This document shows, piece by piece, positions 34,921 to 46,905 of a stretch of 64,000 nucleotides of DNA. A model generated the notes under the pieces. The model did not search any database. It was not told the DNA's origin and worked only from the letters and a program-made list of their open reading frames with translations. Positions within the stretch are counted from its first letter, which is position 1, and each line of letters begins with the position of its first letter. Where the stretch lies: positions 325,001 to 389,000 of the forward strand of contig JACEVL010000045.1 of assembly GCA_020284085.1 (NCBI GenBank), in the 5' to 3' direction. Source of the DNA: Aporrectodea caliginosa (Eukaryota; Annelida; Clitellata; Crassiclitellata; Lumbricidae). Made by a program: the position numbers and the translations under genes.

Positions 34921-35765
34921 AAAAATGAGAACTACAATCGAAGAAGAGTTGAAACATGTAGGGCGTTGTGCAGAGCAGAACAACCTGCGTCTTAATACCG
35001 GAAAGTCCAGTGAAATGCTGATTGCCAGACGGGGAATTGAGTTGCCACCCGCTCGGATCAGCAATGTGGAGAGGGTCACATCAATGCGAATCTTGGGCGT
35101 ATCCCTCCAGTACAATCTTCGAACAACACAACTTGTTTCTGAACTGCTGAGGGGATGCTCAAGATCGCTCTACGCATTGCGAATACTAAAGGCCCATGGA
35201 CTACCCTCTGAGTTAGCCACATCGGTCGCGAGGCTCTCCTACTCTGACCCAGCCTGGTTGGGGTTCACCGTGGGGCGGTGGTGTAGGGGTATGTTGGGGC
35301 CTTGCAGCCGGAGGGTTGCGGGTTCGAATCCACCTCAAGCTGCCGCGTAGGGACCCTGGGTAAGTCCTTCACTCGCAATTGCTCATGCGCTTCGGCGTGA
35401 AACTCCGATTCAGTGTCCGCGCTGTAGTCGGGAGCGCCTCTGAGTAGTCATCTTGAAGGGGCGCTATAACAAGTGCTCATACATGCATACATACATACAT
35501 ACATTCATTCATACATACATACATACATACATACGTGCATACATACCTTGGACGAAGACAGAGTTAGAATGGAGCGAATGTGGAACCGGATGCGGCGACT
35601 CGGGTTCCTTCCGGCGACGTCACCGACTATGGAGAAGTTCGCGGCTGAAGCCGATGCTAGGCTCCTAAGAAATTTGATACGGAATGACAGTCACGTTCTG
35701 AGGAGACTTTTTCCACCTCTCGTCAAAACTCGTTACAACATAGGCAGCCTCCATTTGTGTTACTA
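34921..35765 (+). mobile_element. LINE RT fragment split by a SINE
   Basis: The first part (34925-35262) reads RCAEQNNLRLNTGKSSEM, RILGVSL, SLYALRILKAHGLP and SYSDPAWLGF, the thumb region of a CR1/jockey-type RT. The second part (35548-35763) continues DEDRVRMERMWNRMRRLGFL, TSPTMEKFAAEADARLL and RNDSHVLRRLFPP. The two parts are co-linear once the SINE between them is removed. 5' truncated. Confidence 0.8.
35263..35547 (+). mobile_element. tRNA-derived SINE with L2-type tail
   Basis: A box TGGTGTAGGGG and B box GGTTCGAATCC both match the pol III consensus. The head is followed by GCCGCGTAGGGACC, a body with GGGAGCGCCTCTGAGTAG, the L2-like end GGGGCGCTATAACAAG and a (CATA)n tail. A shared 3' end suggests mobilisation by the L2-type LINE. 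The target duplication is unclear. Confidence 0.8.
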
Positions 35766-35924
35766 GTAAAGGATGTTTAAAACTTTATCCCTAGAGTCCT
35801 CTTTGCTGGTGATCACTGACAGAGTTCTGTTACCTCTTTTCATTTATTTGTCTGGTTTGTGCTTCGACATGTAACTGGGTGCGGTATGCCACCCATATTT
35901 GTCTCTTTTTCAAATTAACTGCCT

Positions 35925-36044
35925 CCTTCGCTGTCTTAAGACCACTCTTTTCACTCGGGTCTTTCGCACTGGGAGCGCCTCTGATTGGTGTTCACTGTGA
36001 GAGGCGCTTTATAAATTTAGAAATACAATGCAATACAATACAAT

Positions 36045-36082
<38 letters not shown>
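35925..36082 (+). repeat. L2/CR1-type LINE 3' end plus (AT)n
   Basis: The frame SFAVLRPLFSLGSFAL is followed by GAGGCGCTTTATAAATT, (AATAC)n and a 35-bp AT tract. Confidence 0.65.
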
Positions 36083-36086
<4 letters not shown>

Positions 36087-37029
36087 CGTGACTGTCATAT
36101 ATATGTATGACACACAAGCAGCATATGTGAACGTGTTTTTTGAGGACAGTGACATTTGGTTGAGATGAATATTGAATAGGTTAATTAATAGGCCTATTAA
36201 CGTTTTAATGCTTGAATGACAGCAGTATTGTATATGCACACACACGCACACGCACACACATATATTTACTACTAAAATTTATTAATTATATTATATTAAA
36301 GATATGTATTAATTTATAATAGTTCCACATGGCGCGCAAAAGTTTTCTGGTGTGAGCGATTTGTAATTTTCTAATAGTAGATATGTTTGATCTAGCCTAG
36401 AGACAACTGATGTGTAAAATTGAGTTTGTTGTGTTGAACTGCGAAGAAGAAAGAGCCAGAAAACGTTTTCGAACTGTCTGAACATTACTCAATAGCCATG
36501 CACTACTATAGTGAGGTTGTTATTAGGCAGAAATTAGAAAATACAGTTATAGTAGTGATAGACCAGACAAAGAAGACGAAACCATAACCTTTAGGGAGTC
36601 TAAGGGAGAAAGAAGAAGTTGGATATCACAGCATATTTGAATGCATGTACCAACAGAGGTGAAGACCTGTTGTTACAAAAACGAGTTTTAGGTGTAAGCC
36701 CTAACATTTGTTTTTATCTTCTGATGGTGACATAAATAAATGATTTGAGTTGATCTAAAGAAAATGACTTAAGCGAAGTTTTCGCAGATTGGTGTCATGC
36801 GTCGAAAACCTTTCGAAAAGCAGAGAGACAGGACATAATATATAGTCTAGCAACTGGTTAGGTTTTGCCAGCTCAAGTCCACAGGAATTTCTGATTGACA
36901 ATAGGAAGCACGAAGGCTGCCACTCACTATTCTAACTGTTAGCAAATCAACTGCCATTTTTTCCAAAAGTAAGGACCGAAACTGACATTGAGCCTAATAT
37001 TACATTTGTTTCTGTATTCCCGGTCTACA

Positions 37030-37250
37030 TAATTGCATACAATGTGCATTATCGTTTCTCAGGCTATCATGATTTTTTATGACCATTTACGATTTCGCCT
37101 GCACATACACGCTTTCATCCTTCTGCCTGTGAAGCTAACCCATACCAAAAAACTTTCCTTTCATATGTTTTTAAGCAGCGGTTGTCAGAACGAGAACATT
37201 GTTTTAAATATAAGCTTCTGTTTTGTTTGGCGCATTGGACAACAGGCAAA
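37030..37250 (+). promoter_or_regulatory. conserved 5' flank of receptor B
   Basis: It is nearly identical to the A and E1 flanks. A TATA-like TTTTAAATATAAGC starts at about 37202, some 40 bp before the ATG at 37251. In F and E2 this TATA-like stretch is altered. Confidence 0.45.
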
Positions 37251-40200
37251 ATGCTTTGCTTCAGGAAGATGAGGACTTTCGCTGCTCTTTTCCAGTTATT
37301 TTTTATAGTTGGTAAGTAGAGCTAAACAAGAAACCAGGATTAGCTTGATGGTTTTATCAATTAACACAATTATTTTGGATTATTTAATATTTTTGGGGAC
37401 AGACAAATGCGGATGCAGATATCTGCATAATCTGGTTTTCAGCCATCTCATTTTATATCATATTATTAGATATTATAAATCATACAACATAATTTATCGG
37501 AAACAAACAAAATTGTCTAATGCACATCATCGCCTTCAAGTTTCGTCACATTTGAATCACATTATTTTGTAGAATCGTCAGGAAGTAAGACGTTTCCTGA
37601 TCGTCCAAGAAATTTGGCTGTCACCGTCGGTCAAACAGTTGGAATGAAATGCAAACCAGACAACGGTTCCAAAATCTTCGAGTGGACGATACAGAAACCA
37701 TTGAGTCGAAACATAACTTGGATTTGGGCGAATTGGAAGAACCAGGCAAAGACGAGAAATTCACACTATGATTTCAATGTTGATGAAGATGGATCTGTAA
37801 CGCTTAACTCCAACTCAATTCGACTGGAAGACGCAGGAATCTACACTTGCGTTGTGCACGAGAGTCCAAAACAACCTGAACGATACAGCGCACAGCTGAT
37901 TGTCTTTGGTAAATTACCCTGTAATCGATTTGTTTACAATTTTGTAATGCGATGTTTGCAGTGAGAAAAGCAAAGCTAGTATTTTTCATCAAATTCGTCT
38001 CAAATAATTTCTACGATTTGTTGTAATGGTAATTATATGTATGCAGACATGGCAATTGGTGGAGTAATGAATAAATGTTTTTGTTCTTTTGTCAATTTTC
38101 TATAAGCAATTTTTAAACCAAATAAATTAAGCTATCACATATAATTTCTTTATATTGATGCCAACAATTACACGGACTTTCGAAGGGACCTTGATCAAGT
38201 ACCTCACACTTCCTGCTGCTACAGCGTACAAATGGGATCCTTTTCTATAACAGCTAAACAACGTATTGCTTGTAACGAGAAGAATACGGGTTCGAGCCTC
38301 AACTGAGGCGGTCACTGCGAAGGCACCTTGAACAAGCTCCTCACAATTGTTCACGAGGCTTTAATCATTTTCTTAATCTAAAAGAACTTTCATGAAAGTA
38401 AGATGTTAATTCCAATATATTTTATAAGTTTACGGGCATCTAATGTATTCTACGGTTTTAAAGTGGTTAAGATCTTTAAGTTTGGTGTTTTAATAATACT
38501 TATTAGGCCTACTGGACAAGCTATAACTCGTTTGTACACATGTGATGTCTTTATCAAGAAACACAATGTCATGTTGCTTTGCCTAGAATCGGATCCACAA
38601 TGCAGAACCAATATGTCAGTAATAGACGGGAGCATCAAAGAATTTGATTACGTTGCATTCCAATGCGCCGTAAATTACTCAGGTCACTGGACTCCATCCA
38701 TGCAATGGTCAAAAGAAGGAAATGCATTAAACTCGGCGCCTATTACTGTAAATATCAATATTTCTCAGGATGTGCAACAATTAAGGTCAGTCATCAATTT
38801 GCAAGTCAAGGCTGAAGACAATGATGCGCTGATAACTTGCCAGACATTGTTCATTGAAACGACAGAAAATTTCAACAGAACCAATGCCAAGAATGTACCG
38901 GAATATTTGTTTTACTGGAATACAACGTTAAACGTACTCTGTAAGTATACGTTTCTTTCTTCTTACCATTTATTTTCTGACTAAATACCTCTTTGGTGTA
39001 TTTACCCGTTGAAGCCACATCTGCTAATCTGGGAGACGTTACTATATTGCTCGGAGCACTCGCCTTGTTATGCTGAAAGCCTTCAATGAAATAGTTGTCG
39101 AGTAGGTACTTTGAGCAAATATTTCACTCACATTTGCTCAGCGCCATCGATTAATGCTTCGTCACTACAATAGCGGCGCTTAATTAATGGGTCATAATAG
39201 GAGTTAATAATAATAAGAAGTCCCTGAGGGATCCTGTATACCTCGGGTCAAAAATAAGTTAATAATAATAAAAATAAAAATAATAATAATAATAATAATG
39301 CAGAACAATTGTATTTTATTTATAAATTTATAAAGCGCCCCTCACAGTGAGTACCAATCAGAGGGGCTCCCAGTGCGAAAGACCTCGAGAGAAAAGAGTG
39401 GTTTTAAGACAGCGAAAGGAGGCACCTGGACCACCAGATAATATCAAAGAACGAGTTGATGAAGGGAGTTGGTTCCAAAGTGAAAGGCCAATGAAGGCAA
39501 AAGCTGTAGATTTGCCATAGCAGTCCTCGCTCGTGGGACAAGAAGGTAATATTGAGAATAATATTGAGAATCTGATCTGTAATATCTACGATGATTTAGC
39601 ACATAGACTATAGGCCGATTCAAGAAGAAATTATCTGTCTCTCTTTGGTCTTATGCAAATAACTGCAATTAGTTAATTCTTTGTACGAAAGTGCAAACGA
39701 CGAAAGTCAGGGTTATCAAACAAGATTATGGGTTAACGGCACAAAGACACCAATGCTTGAATAATAACTATTAATTGCGTCCCCTCAGCATGAGTCTTCA
39801 TACAATTTCTTCATGATATTATGTCCATTTCACACATAAGAATTTAAAGAACTCTATATACTATTGACTCTAGATACAGTCCTTCTAGAGAATGTAATTG
39901 CTGTTATCCAAGTACTTGAGCATAATTGTAACCGCGAAGTAATAAATACAACTGAACGATTGTATTTTAACGTCTTGTCACCTCATTGAGCGATATCTCG
40001 TGTGAAAATTTGTTTTATATTGTCCAGAAGCACCAACTAAACCTTGACTAATTTTGCAATTTTAATTTTATTCCGTAATAAGTTATTCTGCTTCACCAAA
40101 GGTAGTTTCGCATAATGCTAGTTGTTATCCATATCAAATTGTTCTGCATTTCAGTTGGACCGAGGAATACTACAATAACACCTCAGAAGGGTTTATATAG

Positions 40201-43181
40201 ACGCAAAGACATTCTAAGTTGTAAGGCTGTTGGAAATCCGAGTCCCTCGTACACCTGGAGAATGGCACAACAGAAAATCGCAGATGGACCTCAACTAGCT
40301 TTGAATGACGTTGGTTTGGACGCCAATCAACATCACGTAATAGAATGCATTGCTCAAAATCAAGTGTTCGATGAAACCATTCGGTCTTCTGCAACGATCG
40401 ATATCAGAATCTCAGGTAATGCAAAATACCGAATTTATAAACATGCGTACGCAATGCTACGCATGCATGTAAGTATGCATACATGTATGTATGTATGTAT
40501 GTATGTATGTATGTATGTATGTATGTATGTATGTATGTATGTATGTATGTATGCATGTATGTATTTTTCATGTATGTTGACAGCTATGTATCTATGTGCG
40601 CACGAAGATGCCGATGGATGGATTGATGAATGAATGCATGTTTATTTTATATGTATGTAAGTATTTGTGCATTTGTGTGAGTGTGTACGTACGTACGTAC
40701 ATGTACGTACGTACATAACATTGTGTATCTGAGCTTGTGCATATCGTCTTTCAAGGCCTCTTAAAACGTTGCGAACACAGAACTCTTAGGGATCTAATAA
40801 GATGCGTCTTGGCATAAAAGAGAACGTGGCTAGCGGTGGCTTGAGCTTAAGTTGGGAGCAATTCGTATCTTCTCAAACTGCAGTTAACTTTTTGTGGCTC
40901 AATAATAATTGTAAAATCAGCGGTTACGTTTTATCGCCGACTCATATTTTCTTGTTAATTGTTCAGACATTTCAGTCATTACCATCTTGATGGGAATCAT
41001 CTGCGCCATTTTGTTGCTACTCGTAATTGCTATCGGCAGAGAACTCATCAAAGGTAGGCAAACCACTAAAAACTTCTTAATAGATTGCTCTACGCTTGGG
41101 CACAGAATGGGCTTACTTCATCCATCGACCATTACTGTTTTATACTCTTATAAATATTAATATCAAAATTAATTCAATTTACAGCTTAATTATTGATTGA
41201 TTTAATTGATTGGTACAAAAATATGGCATGCTACAAGGAGCATTAGAGGCAGTTGCGATGGTAAAGCATTTGTATGTTGCAAACAATAGTTTTCTAAAAA
41301 TTAATTAATATCCAGTTTGTATTAGCATCTCTTAACGTAAGTTGTGTTTCCTCAGCAATTGCACTTACCTGACGTAAAATAAAAATTTACCTAATTATTT
41401 GTTTTTATTAAAATAGTATCACGTATGATGACTTAAGTCAAGGCGTTAAGAAAAATTGATTGGTGACCAATTAGAGGCAAATATATATTTATCTGCCTAT
41501 TATACATTGGTGCATCGCATGTGAGCTGCTGTTTTAGGATGGATTGCTAAACTTTCGTCTGTGTTTCGACGAGGAGGACCAGCTATTGAGCCAGACATCC
41601 TACCAAATGCCGATGAAATTCACAATGGTTTGTTCCGATATAACACTTCAAATTAATCTAAAAAAAATAATAATGATGATATTCTTTATTATTTCAGACT
41701 GACAAATGCAGTATGATTAAAATTCAGTATGAACGGATGATCACAAGTTATTACAGGAGTCGAATTTAACTGTATACGACAGCCATGCAAGGCGCCCGTC
41801 ACGTCCTGCTACACGTTTTACCAACGCCATCTAGCGAATGGCAGGCTGAGTGGACCTTTGATACAAGCCGGTTTCTGCTTTCCCTCATCGTTACTTCTTT
41901 TTATTTGGCTTTGCATGCGCCATTTATGTCTTTCAATGCGCGACTGTGTGTTAACTGTATGTTTTTGTATTTAGGCGACGCTTCTAACAACGAGTTTGAA
42001 CCTTATGGACACTACGCAGTTCCAGCAGAATGCCTAGCTGTTGGTGGGTTATATATATTCAACAATACAATGTTTCAATGTCTGTAAATTAAGATATATC
42101 ATTGAGTCATAGTGACATCTATCAAGTCTTTCTATAGTATGGCACAAGGCTTCAAATCATGGGTTTCGTGGCCCAGTGATCAGGGCCTCCACTCCTAGGG
42201 ATATCCCCCAAGATCTTAGGATTTTGGGGTCGACTTTGAATCTGGGGATTTTGCATAGTAATCTTGGGATTTTTCTAAGTTTTTCCAGTTGCAGCGAATC
42301 AGATTAGTGGATCTGTTTGAAAAGACTTTTATTATTATAGTAACTTGTAAACATTGTAATTTTTTAACTCAATGTCATGATCCGGTTTTTTCTTTGCCAG
42401 TTCTTAGCTTTTTTGGTCACTTTTGGCCAATCTTGGGAATTTTGTTGGAAGATCTTGGGATTTCTGAAAATGGAGAGTGATCAATATTTACATGTAAGAC
42501 TTACCGTAAGCACCTGTGATAGAATCACAATACAATAATATTGGTAAAATATAGATTTTCATCATTCTTGAATTTCTTAGGCCTATTTACAGCAGTGCTG
42601 TTGTTATAAGCGTTTCAGCCATATAAGTCTTAGCCGTTGTATAAGAAATTACTCCTAAGAGTTTATTCAACATGTTGATTCAGGAAATACTCCGAGACAG
42701 CGAGTTGAAAGAGTAATAATTGAAAGTCACGTTGACGTCGTTGAAGAGGCAGGTAGGCTCATAGAACAACATTACTTCATACAACGTAGGTAGTCTTATG
42801 ATGACTATTATTTGTAATATTATTGTAACTGTAGATTTTTGTGACGCTTCTTAAAGGGACAGAAGCATGAGCGATCATGGTGACTGAATCCGGGATCGAA
42901 CAGAACGGTTTTAAGTGCTGTATACGGAAGAGAAGTAAACAAAGGCCACAGTGTGCTAAACATGTAATCTATGCCTGAAAACTTGACCATCTAATGCATA
43001 GCATAATTATAGCATATGTCCTGGAAGAAAGTGAAACGTGTTAAGTCGAACAAAACAACATATTATGAAGAGTAATTTGAACAACGGTAAGCGAGATGAA
43101 CAATGCCTCAAAAGTGCTGCAGTAGGATATGTAAAAGATATGCGGCTTAAAATCTAATAACTTTTGGAGCATATACATACC

Positions 43182-43219
<38 letters not shown>

Positions 43220-44937
43220 CCTATATATTATATATGAAATCCTTCTTAGGGGCAGCTGCGAATAGGTTTGATGAGACAATGGACGAAAAATTCCCGGTTT
43301 ACGCTCAGATCAACAAATCAAAGAAACGTAAGTATGCTTTATTTTATTTTAAAATCAGTAATGTTGTCAAAATATCAGTTTAGAATAATTTACAAATAAT
43401 CAACAGACTCTGTTGACTTAATTAATACGTAGTTAGAGACAAATAGGCCTAATTATTACAGAAATTTATATCAGGACTGAGGACTTGTATAGTTACAGTA
43501 TAAGCCACCAGGATGTACCTGCACTACTAGCAGCAGTTTACATAGAGAATTAGAACTACATTTTAAGGCAAGTTCTAAACATTTATTGTGTTATATCTGG
43601 TACTCTTAGAAGCTGTATCTGAATGCAACACTTATAGTCCATGGGTCGTAGCAAAGACGCCAGCATCAGCAAAAATGGTAGGATATTGCCAATGATCTAA
43701 TGATTGATGTTTTTTGTAGCGTCCATAAACTAATGTAAGTTTGCAGAATGAAATAAGCATACCCAAAGAAATGTATTCATTCAGTTAATTAGTTGATACA
43801 CCTAGCCATATATTTGGGAAAGTAATTATCTATAGTGATGTGTCAGATTCGATCTACTTTAAGACTACGTGTTGGTCCAAAATATGAAATCATAATAATT
43901 TTCTCTATGCGTTTCATAGTAGAATTCATTTTTGGAAGGCTTCTTATACTCCAATTTGATGCTGAAGTTTCAGTGTAAATCTTCTGTTCATGGAAAATCT
44001 GTAGCCTAAATTCTATCAACGTGTCGTAATCGGCCAACAGGCCCTAATTTCTTTTCAAAACTTCATAACAAACTCTTAAACGGCTTCACTTAAAAATAAA
44101 AATTTGGTAATGCCTTAAAATTCACTCAGTCGTAGTTCGATGCGTGAAACAAAATAACTTTAAATAATAATAATAATATTAGGAACTCAAATCCTGTATA
44201 TTCTAGCATATTGGAATCGTCATGGGCCGTGTTATGTTATGAAGAATTAAACCGTTGTGAGTGTCATTGCAGTTTTTTGCAATCAGGAAGTCGTATTGTG
44301 TTACTTCAAAGAACTAACCATACACGCAATTTCTTCTTTGTCTAACTGATGCTGAAGTTAATTAAGAAGAAGTTGCATTTAGAGTCAAACGGTGCTCGGA
44401 TAACTAGAGAAGATACTAGATTTTGTTTAAAGAGATATGTAGTATGACGATCTTGTTTCATATTGTTTTGGAGCTTTCGGTTCTAAATCAACATTCAAAC
44501 ACTCAATAAACACTCAAAGAGAACATTTTACGTTTCTGTCAAACTGAAAGCTATGATATATTATGTAATTTAATGCTCCTCTCTCTGATCTCTCTGGGAA
44601 CCGGACTCCGATCTTCTTGTGGCATCTCTGGACAACCCCTCTGACACGACGCAGCATTTGTGAATAAGCTGATGCCCTGCCCTTAGCTGTATAGTAGTGT
44701 CTTAGAAATTTGTAAGATTACGATTACGATACGATTACGATTGCGGTCTATGATTTTTAGAGCGTTGGACTTGACGGAACAGTCTATGCGGAACTGAAGA
44801 CAGATGAAGGTCACCATCAATCGGAGGAGGCTTCTGGATCACTGTTTCAAAACCCAATGTTCAACCAATCGGAATACGCCAGCATCGACCACACAGTGGT
44901 ACCTCCACCACCTCCACCACCTCCACAGAGAAAATGA
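37251..44937 (+). CDS. Ig-superfamily receptor B (3 Ig, TM, long ITIM-like tail)
   Basis: Exons: 37251-37311 (signal peptide), 37573-37908 (Ig1), 38587-38940 (Ig2), 40155-40415 (Ig3), 40967-41053 (TM, LMGIICAILLLLVIAI), then tail exons 41538-41627, 41975-42043, 42684-42752, 43250-43327, 43610-43677 and 44761-44937 (stop TGA). Every junction has GT-AG signals and phase 1 until the last intron (phase 0), and the frame stays open throughout. The Ig residues are as in A (Ig1 LEDAGIYTC; Ig3 HVIECIAQN). The tail of about 180 residues has FPVYAQI, TVYAEL and SEYASI plus an eight-proline run before the C-terminus QRK. SEYASI fits the ITIM consensus, and YAEL and YASI are 26 residues apart, too far for an ITAM. 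A candidate AATAAA lies at about 45496. Inferred role: surface receptor recruiting SH2 phosphatases, with SH3/EVH1 binding at the polyproline; ligand unknown. Confidence 0.8.
39205..39605 (-). repeat. LINE tails in arm B, with empty site of the arm-A LINE
   Basis: It holds the tail CCCTGAGGGATCCTGTATAC, (TAA)n and the antisense L2-type 3' end, mirroring 18480-18780 and 19695-19745 but without the 0.87-kb ORF-bearing segment. Confidence 0.7.
40488..40560. repeat. (TATG)n microsatellite
   Basis: Mirror of the CATA tract of arm A, in the Ig3-TM intron of receptor B. It is shorter than in A. Confidence 0.95.
42165..42510. other. insertion specific to receptor B intron
   Basis: Sequence absent from arm A, with repeated ATCTTGGGATTT units. 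It has no termini I can identify. It lies between tail exons of B. Confidence 0.4.
43190..43222. repeat. (AT)n microsatellite
   Basis: AT tract 30 bp upstream of the acceptor of the tail exon at 43250. Confidence 0.9.
44625..44755 (+). repeat. SINE-like repeat next to the last acceptor of receptor B
   Basis: AATAAGCTG-family repeat ending (GATTAC)n. Its tail ends about 15 bp before the splice acceptor at 44760, so the polypyrimidine region of the last exon of B is partly SINE-derived or closely abutted by it. Confidence 0.55.
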
Positions 44938-45528
44938 TCTACACGCCGTCAGAAAACTCAAGTGGCACCGATGAAGCTTTTGACTTTTATTAATGTGTTA
45001 AGAGTTGAGGTCTCACATTGTCACTGCATCATTCAAGTTCACAGTTGTGATGTTTCACAGGTCATCCAAAATATGACCTAGCCTTAAGACTGAACATGTA
45101 GAAACCTCTTGAAGGAGAACAATATGTAAACGATAACCTTATTTAACCTCGGCGTTTGATTAAAATTACTTTGGAAAATTTTGGAAATCAAAGCTTCAGT
45201 GTAACATGTAGCCTAAAGATTGTAATGCTATTTAATTATACAGAACTATGCATGCATAAACGTTTACATTGGCGGTGAAGATGGTCGATTTTACCAATTA
45301 CATGGCATTGGATGCGATGCTGGGACATACGTTCGCTATTAATGTTCATGACGGAGAAAGGTAATCTGAAATTTTTTCTACATGTAATCGGCGCATGTAT
45401 TTTAAAAACAGTGAAAATTCAAAGTGCTTGGGTATTTAATTTTTGTTATATCGTAATGATAATCGTAATGGTACAATGGTAATTGTACTGTTTGTAATAA
45501 AGCCGTTTGCAGAGAAACGAACCAGAGG
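44938..45528 (+). other. 3' UTR and flank of receptor B
   Basis: No second gene. AATAAA at about 45496 is a plausible polyadenylation signal 560 bp after the stop. Confidence 0.4.
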
Positions 45529-46321
45529 CTATAGATGCTCTGGATCTATATCGTTGAGTTCATTGCCCACAAAAAACTTCATTGTACTTTTACTCTGGCA
45601 TTCCAATAAAAGTAGTATTCTGGTACATTCTTGACATTGGTTTTGTTGACATTTTTCTTTCGTTTCAATGAACAATGTTTTGCAAGTTATCAGCGCATCA
45701 TTGTCTTCTACATTGACTTGCAAATTGATTACTGACGTTAATTGTTGCACATCCTGATATTGATATTGACAACAAAATGTATTTCGTTCAAAGCATTTCC
45801 ATCTTTTGACCATTGCATCGATGGAGTCCAGTGACCCGAGTAGTTCACATCGGAATGCATTGTAATCGTATTCCTCGATGTTAACGGCGGCTTCAGATGT
45901 ATTGTTGCTGCACTGTGAGTCTGATTCTATGAAGAACAGTATTTTTTTTCTAAGCTTAAACTTTGTTTTAAACCGCATAACTCACGAGAAACGTTGAAGA
46001 GCACTTAACTTGAGTCCAGCTGCATTCTAACTCAGGCGAAACGATTCATCGTTTTTAACAAGTACACACGTCTTCCAACGCTTGGCCTGACTTTTCCAGC
46101 CTTCCATATTCTTTGGATGTCTAAGAACTGCGGTGGCGTTTGACGAAGTCTTACGGAATTCAACTGCGAACAAAACAGTTTCCGTAATCCGTAACACCTA
46201 TCGTATAGCCACAAGCGCTGCAGAAAATTTGAGCGCTGGGCACCAGCGACCACAAGCGCTGATTTCAGTCGGTGTGCCAGTGTTTTGATAGTGACTATTC
46301 GGAACCTTTCTAGTGCATTCA

Positions 46322-46905
46322 TTCATTCATTCCGAAGATTTATATAGCGCCCCTTCAAGGTTACTACTCAGGAGCTGACGAACAGTTCAGGAAAATAGAT
46401 AATTTTATAACCATATTTAGCATTATCCGTAAACGCTTAACTAATAACTTAACTAATAAGATCGGTTTGCTTACTTATTAGGTGGGCGCGTAGCATCTTT
46501 TTAAACATATACAGATTGGTCGTTCGGCATATTTCAGTGGGAATCTTATTCCATATGGAGGAACCAATATGCTTGACTGAGAATTTGCGTGAGTTTGAAT
46601 GTGCAAACGCCGGGCGATAGTTGTTCGAGCTCCTGGTGTAGTGGGTGTGAATATCTGACCCACGCTGGAAGTAATCGTTAAAGTTAGAGGGTAGGAGATT
46701 ATGGGTAAAACCAAACATAAAAGTACCTATTTGTAGAGTTTTAATTTGATGTAATTTGAGTAAATTGAGTTCGGTGAATAAATCTCTCCTGTATAATCTA
46801 GTCGGTGCAGTTTTGGTTATAACCCGTAGCCTAATGCTCGTTTCTGAAGTGAGATCAATTTGCTTAAAAGCTACAGCAATAAAAATAAATGCAAAATGGA
46901 CATGT
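46322..46905 (-). mobile_element. L2/CR1-type LINE, 5' truncated, in E2
   Basis: The minus-strand frame (46937-46449) reads RLYRRDLFTELNLLKLHQIK, FGFTHNLLP, YTRSSNNYRPAF, KHIGSSIWNKIPTEI and FKKMLRAHL, the conserved C-terminus of the RT ORF, and ends in the GGCGCTATATAAATC tail with (GAAT)n. E1 lacks it at 27083-28216. Confidence 0.8.

Larger units (their letters stand above)
36606..42560 (+). repeat. segmental duplication arm B (inverted relative to arm A)
   Basis: This is the mirror of 16200-22348. Identity is uneven: Ig3 shows no difference in 261 bp, Ig1 about one in 336, the 200 bp before Ig2 about one, the Ig2 exon about 31 in 354, and some intron stretches about 5%. Confidence 0.85.

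Noticed and set aside
41785..42087. 100-codon frame as a separate gene
   Set aside because: It is intron read-through around the B tail exon at 41975-42043.
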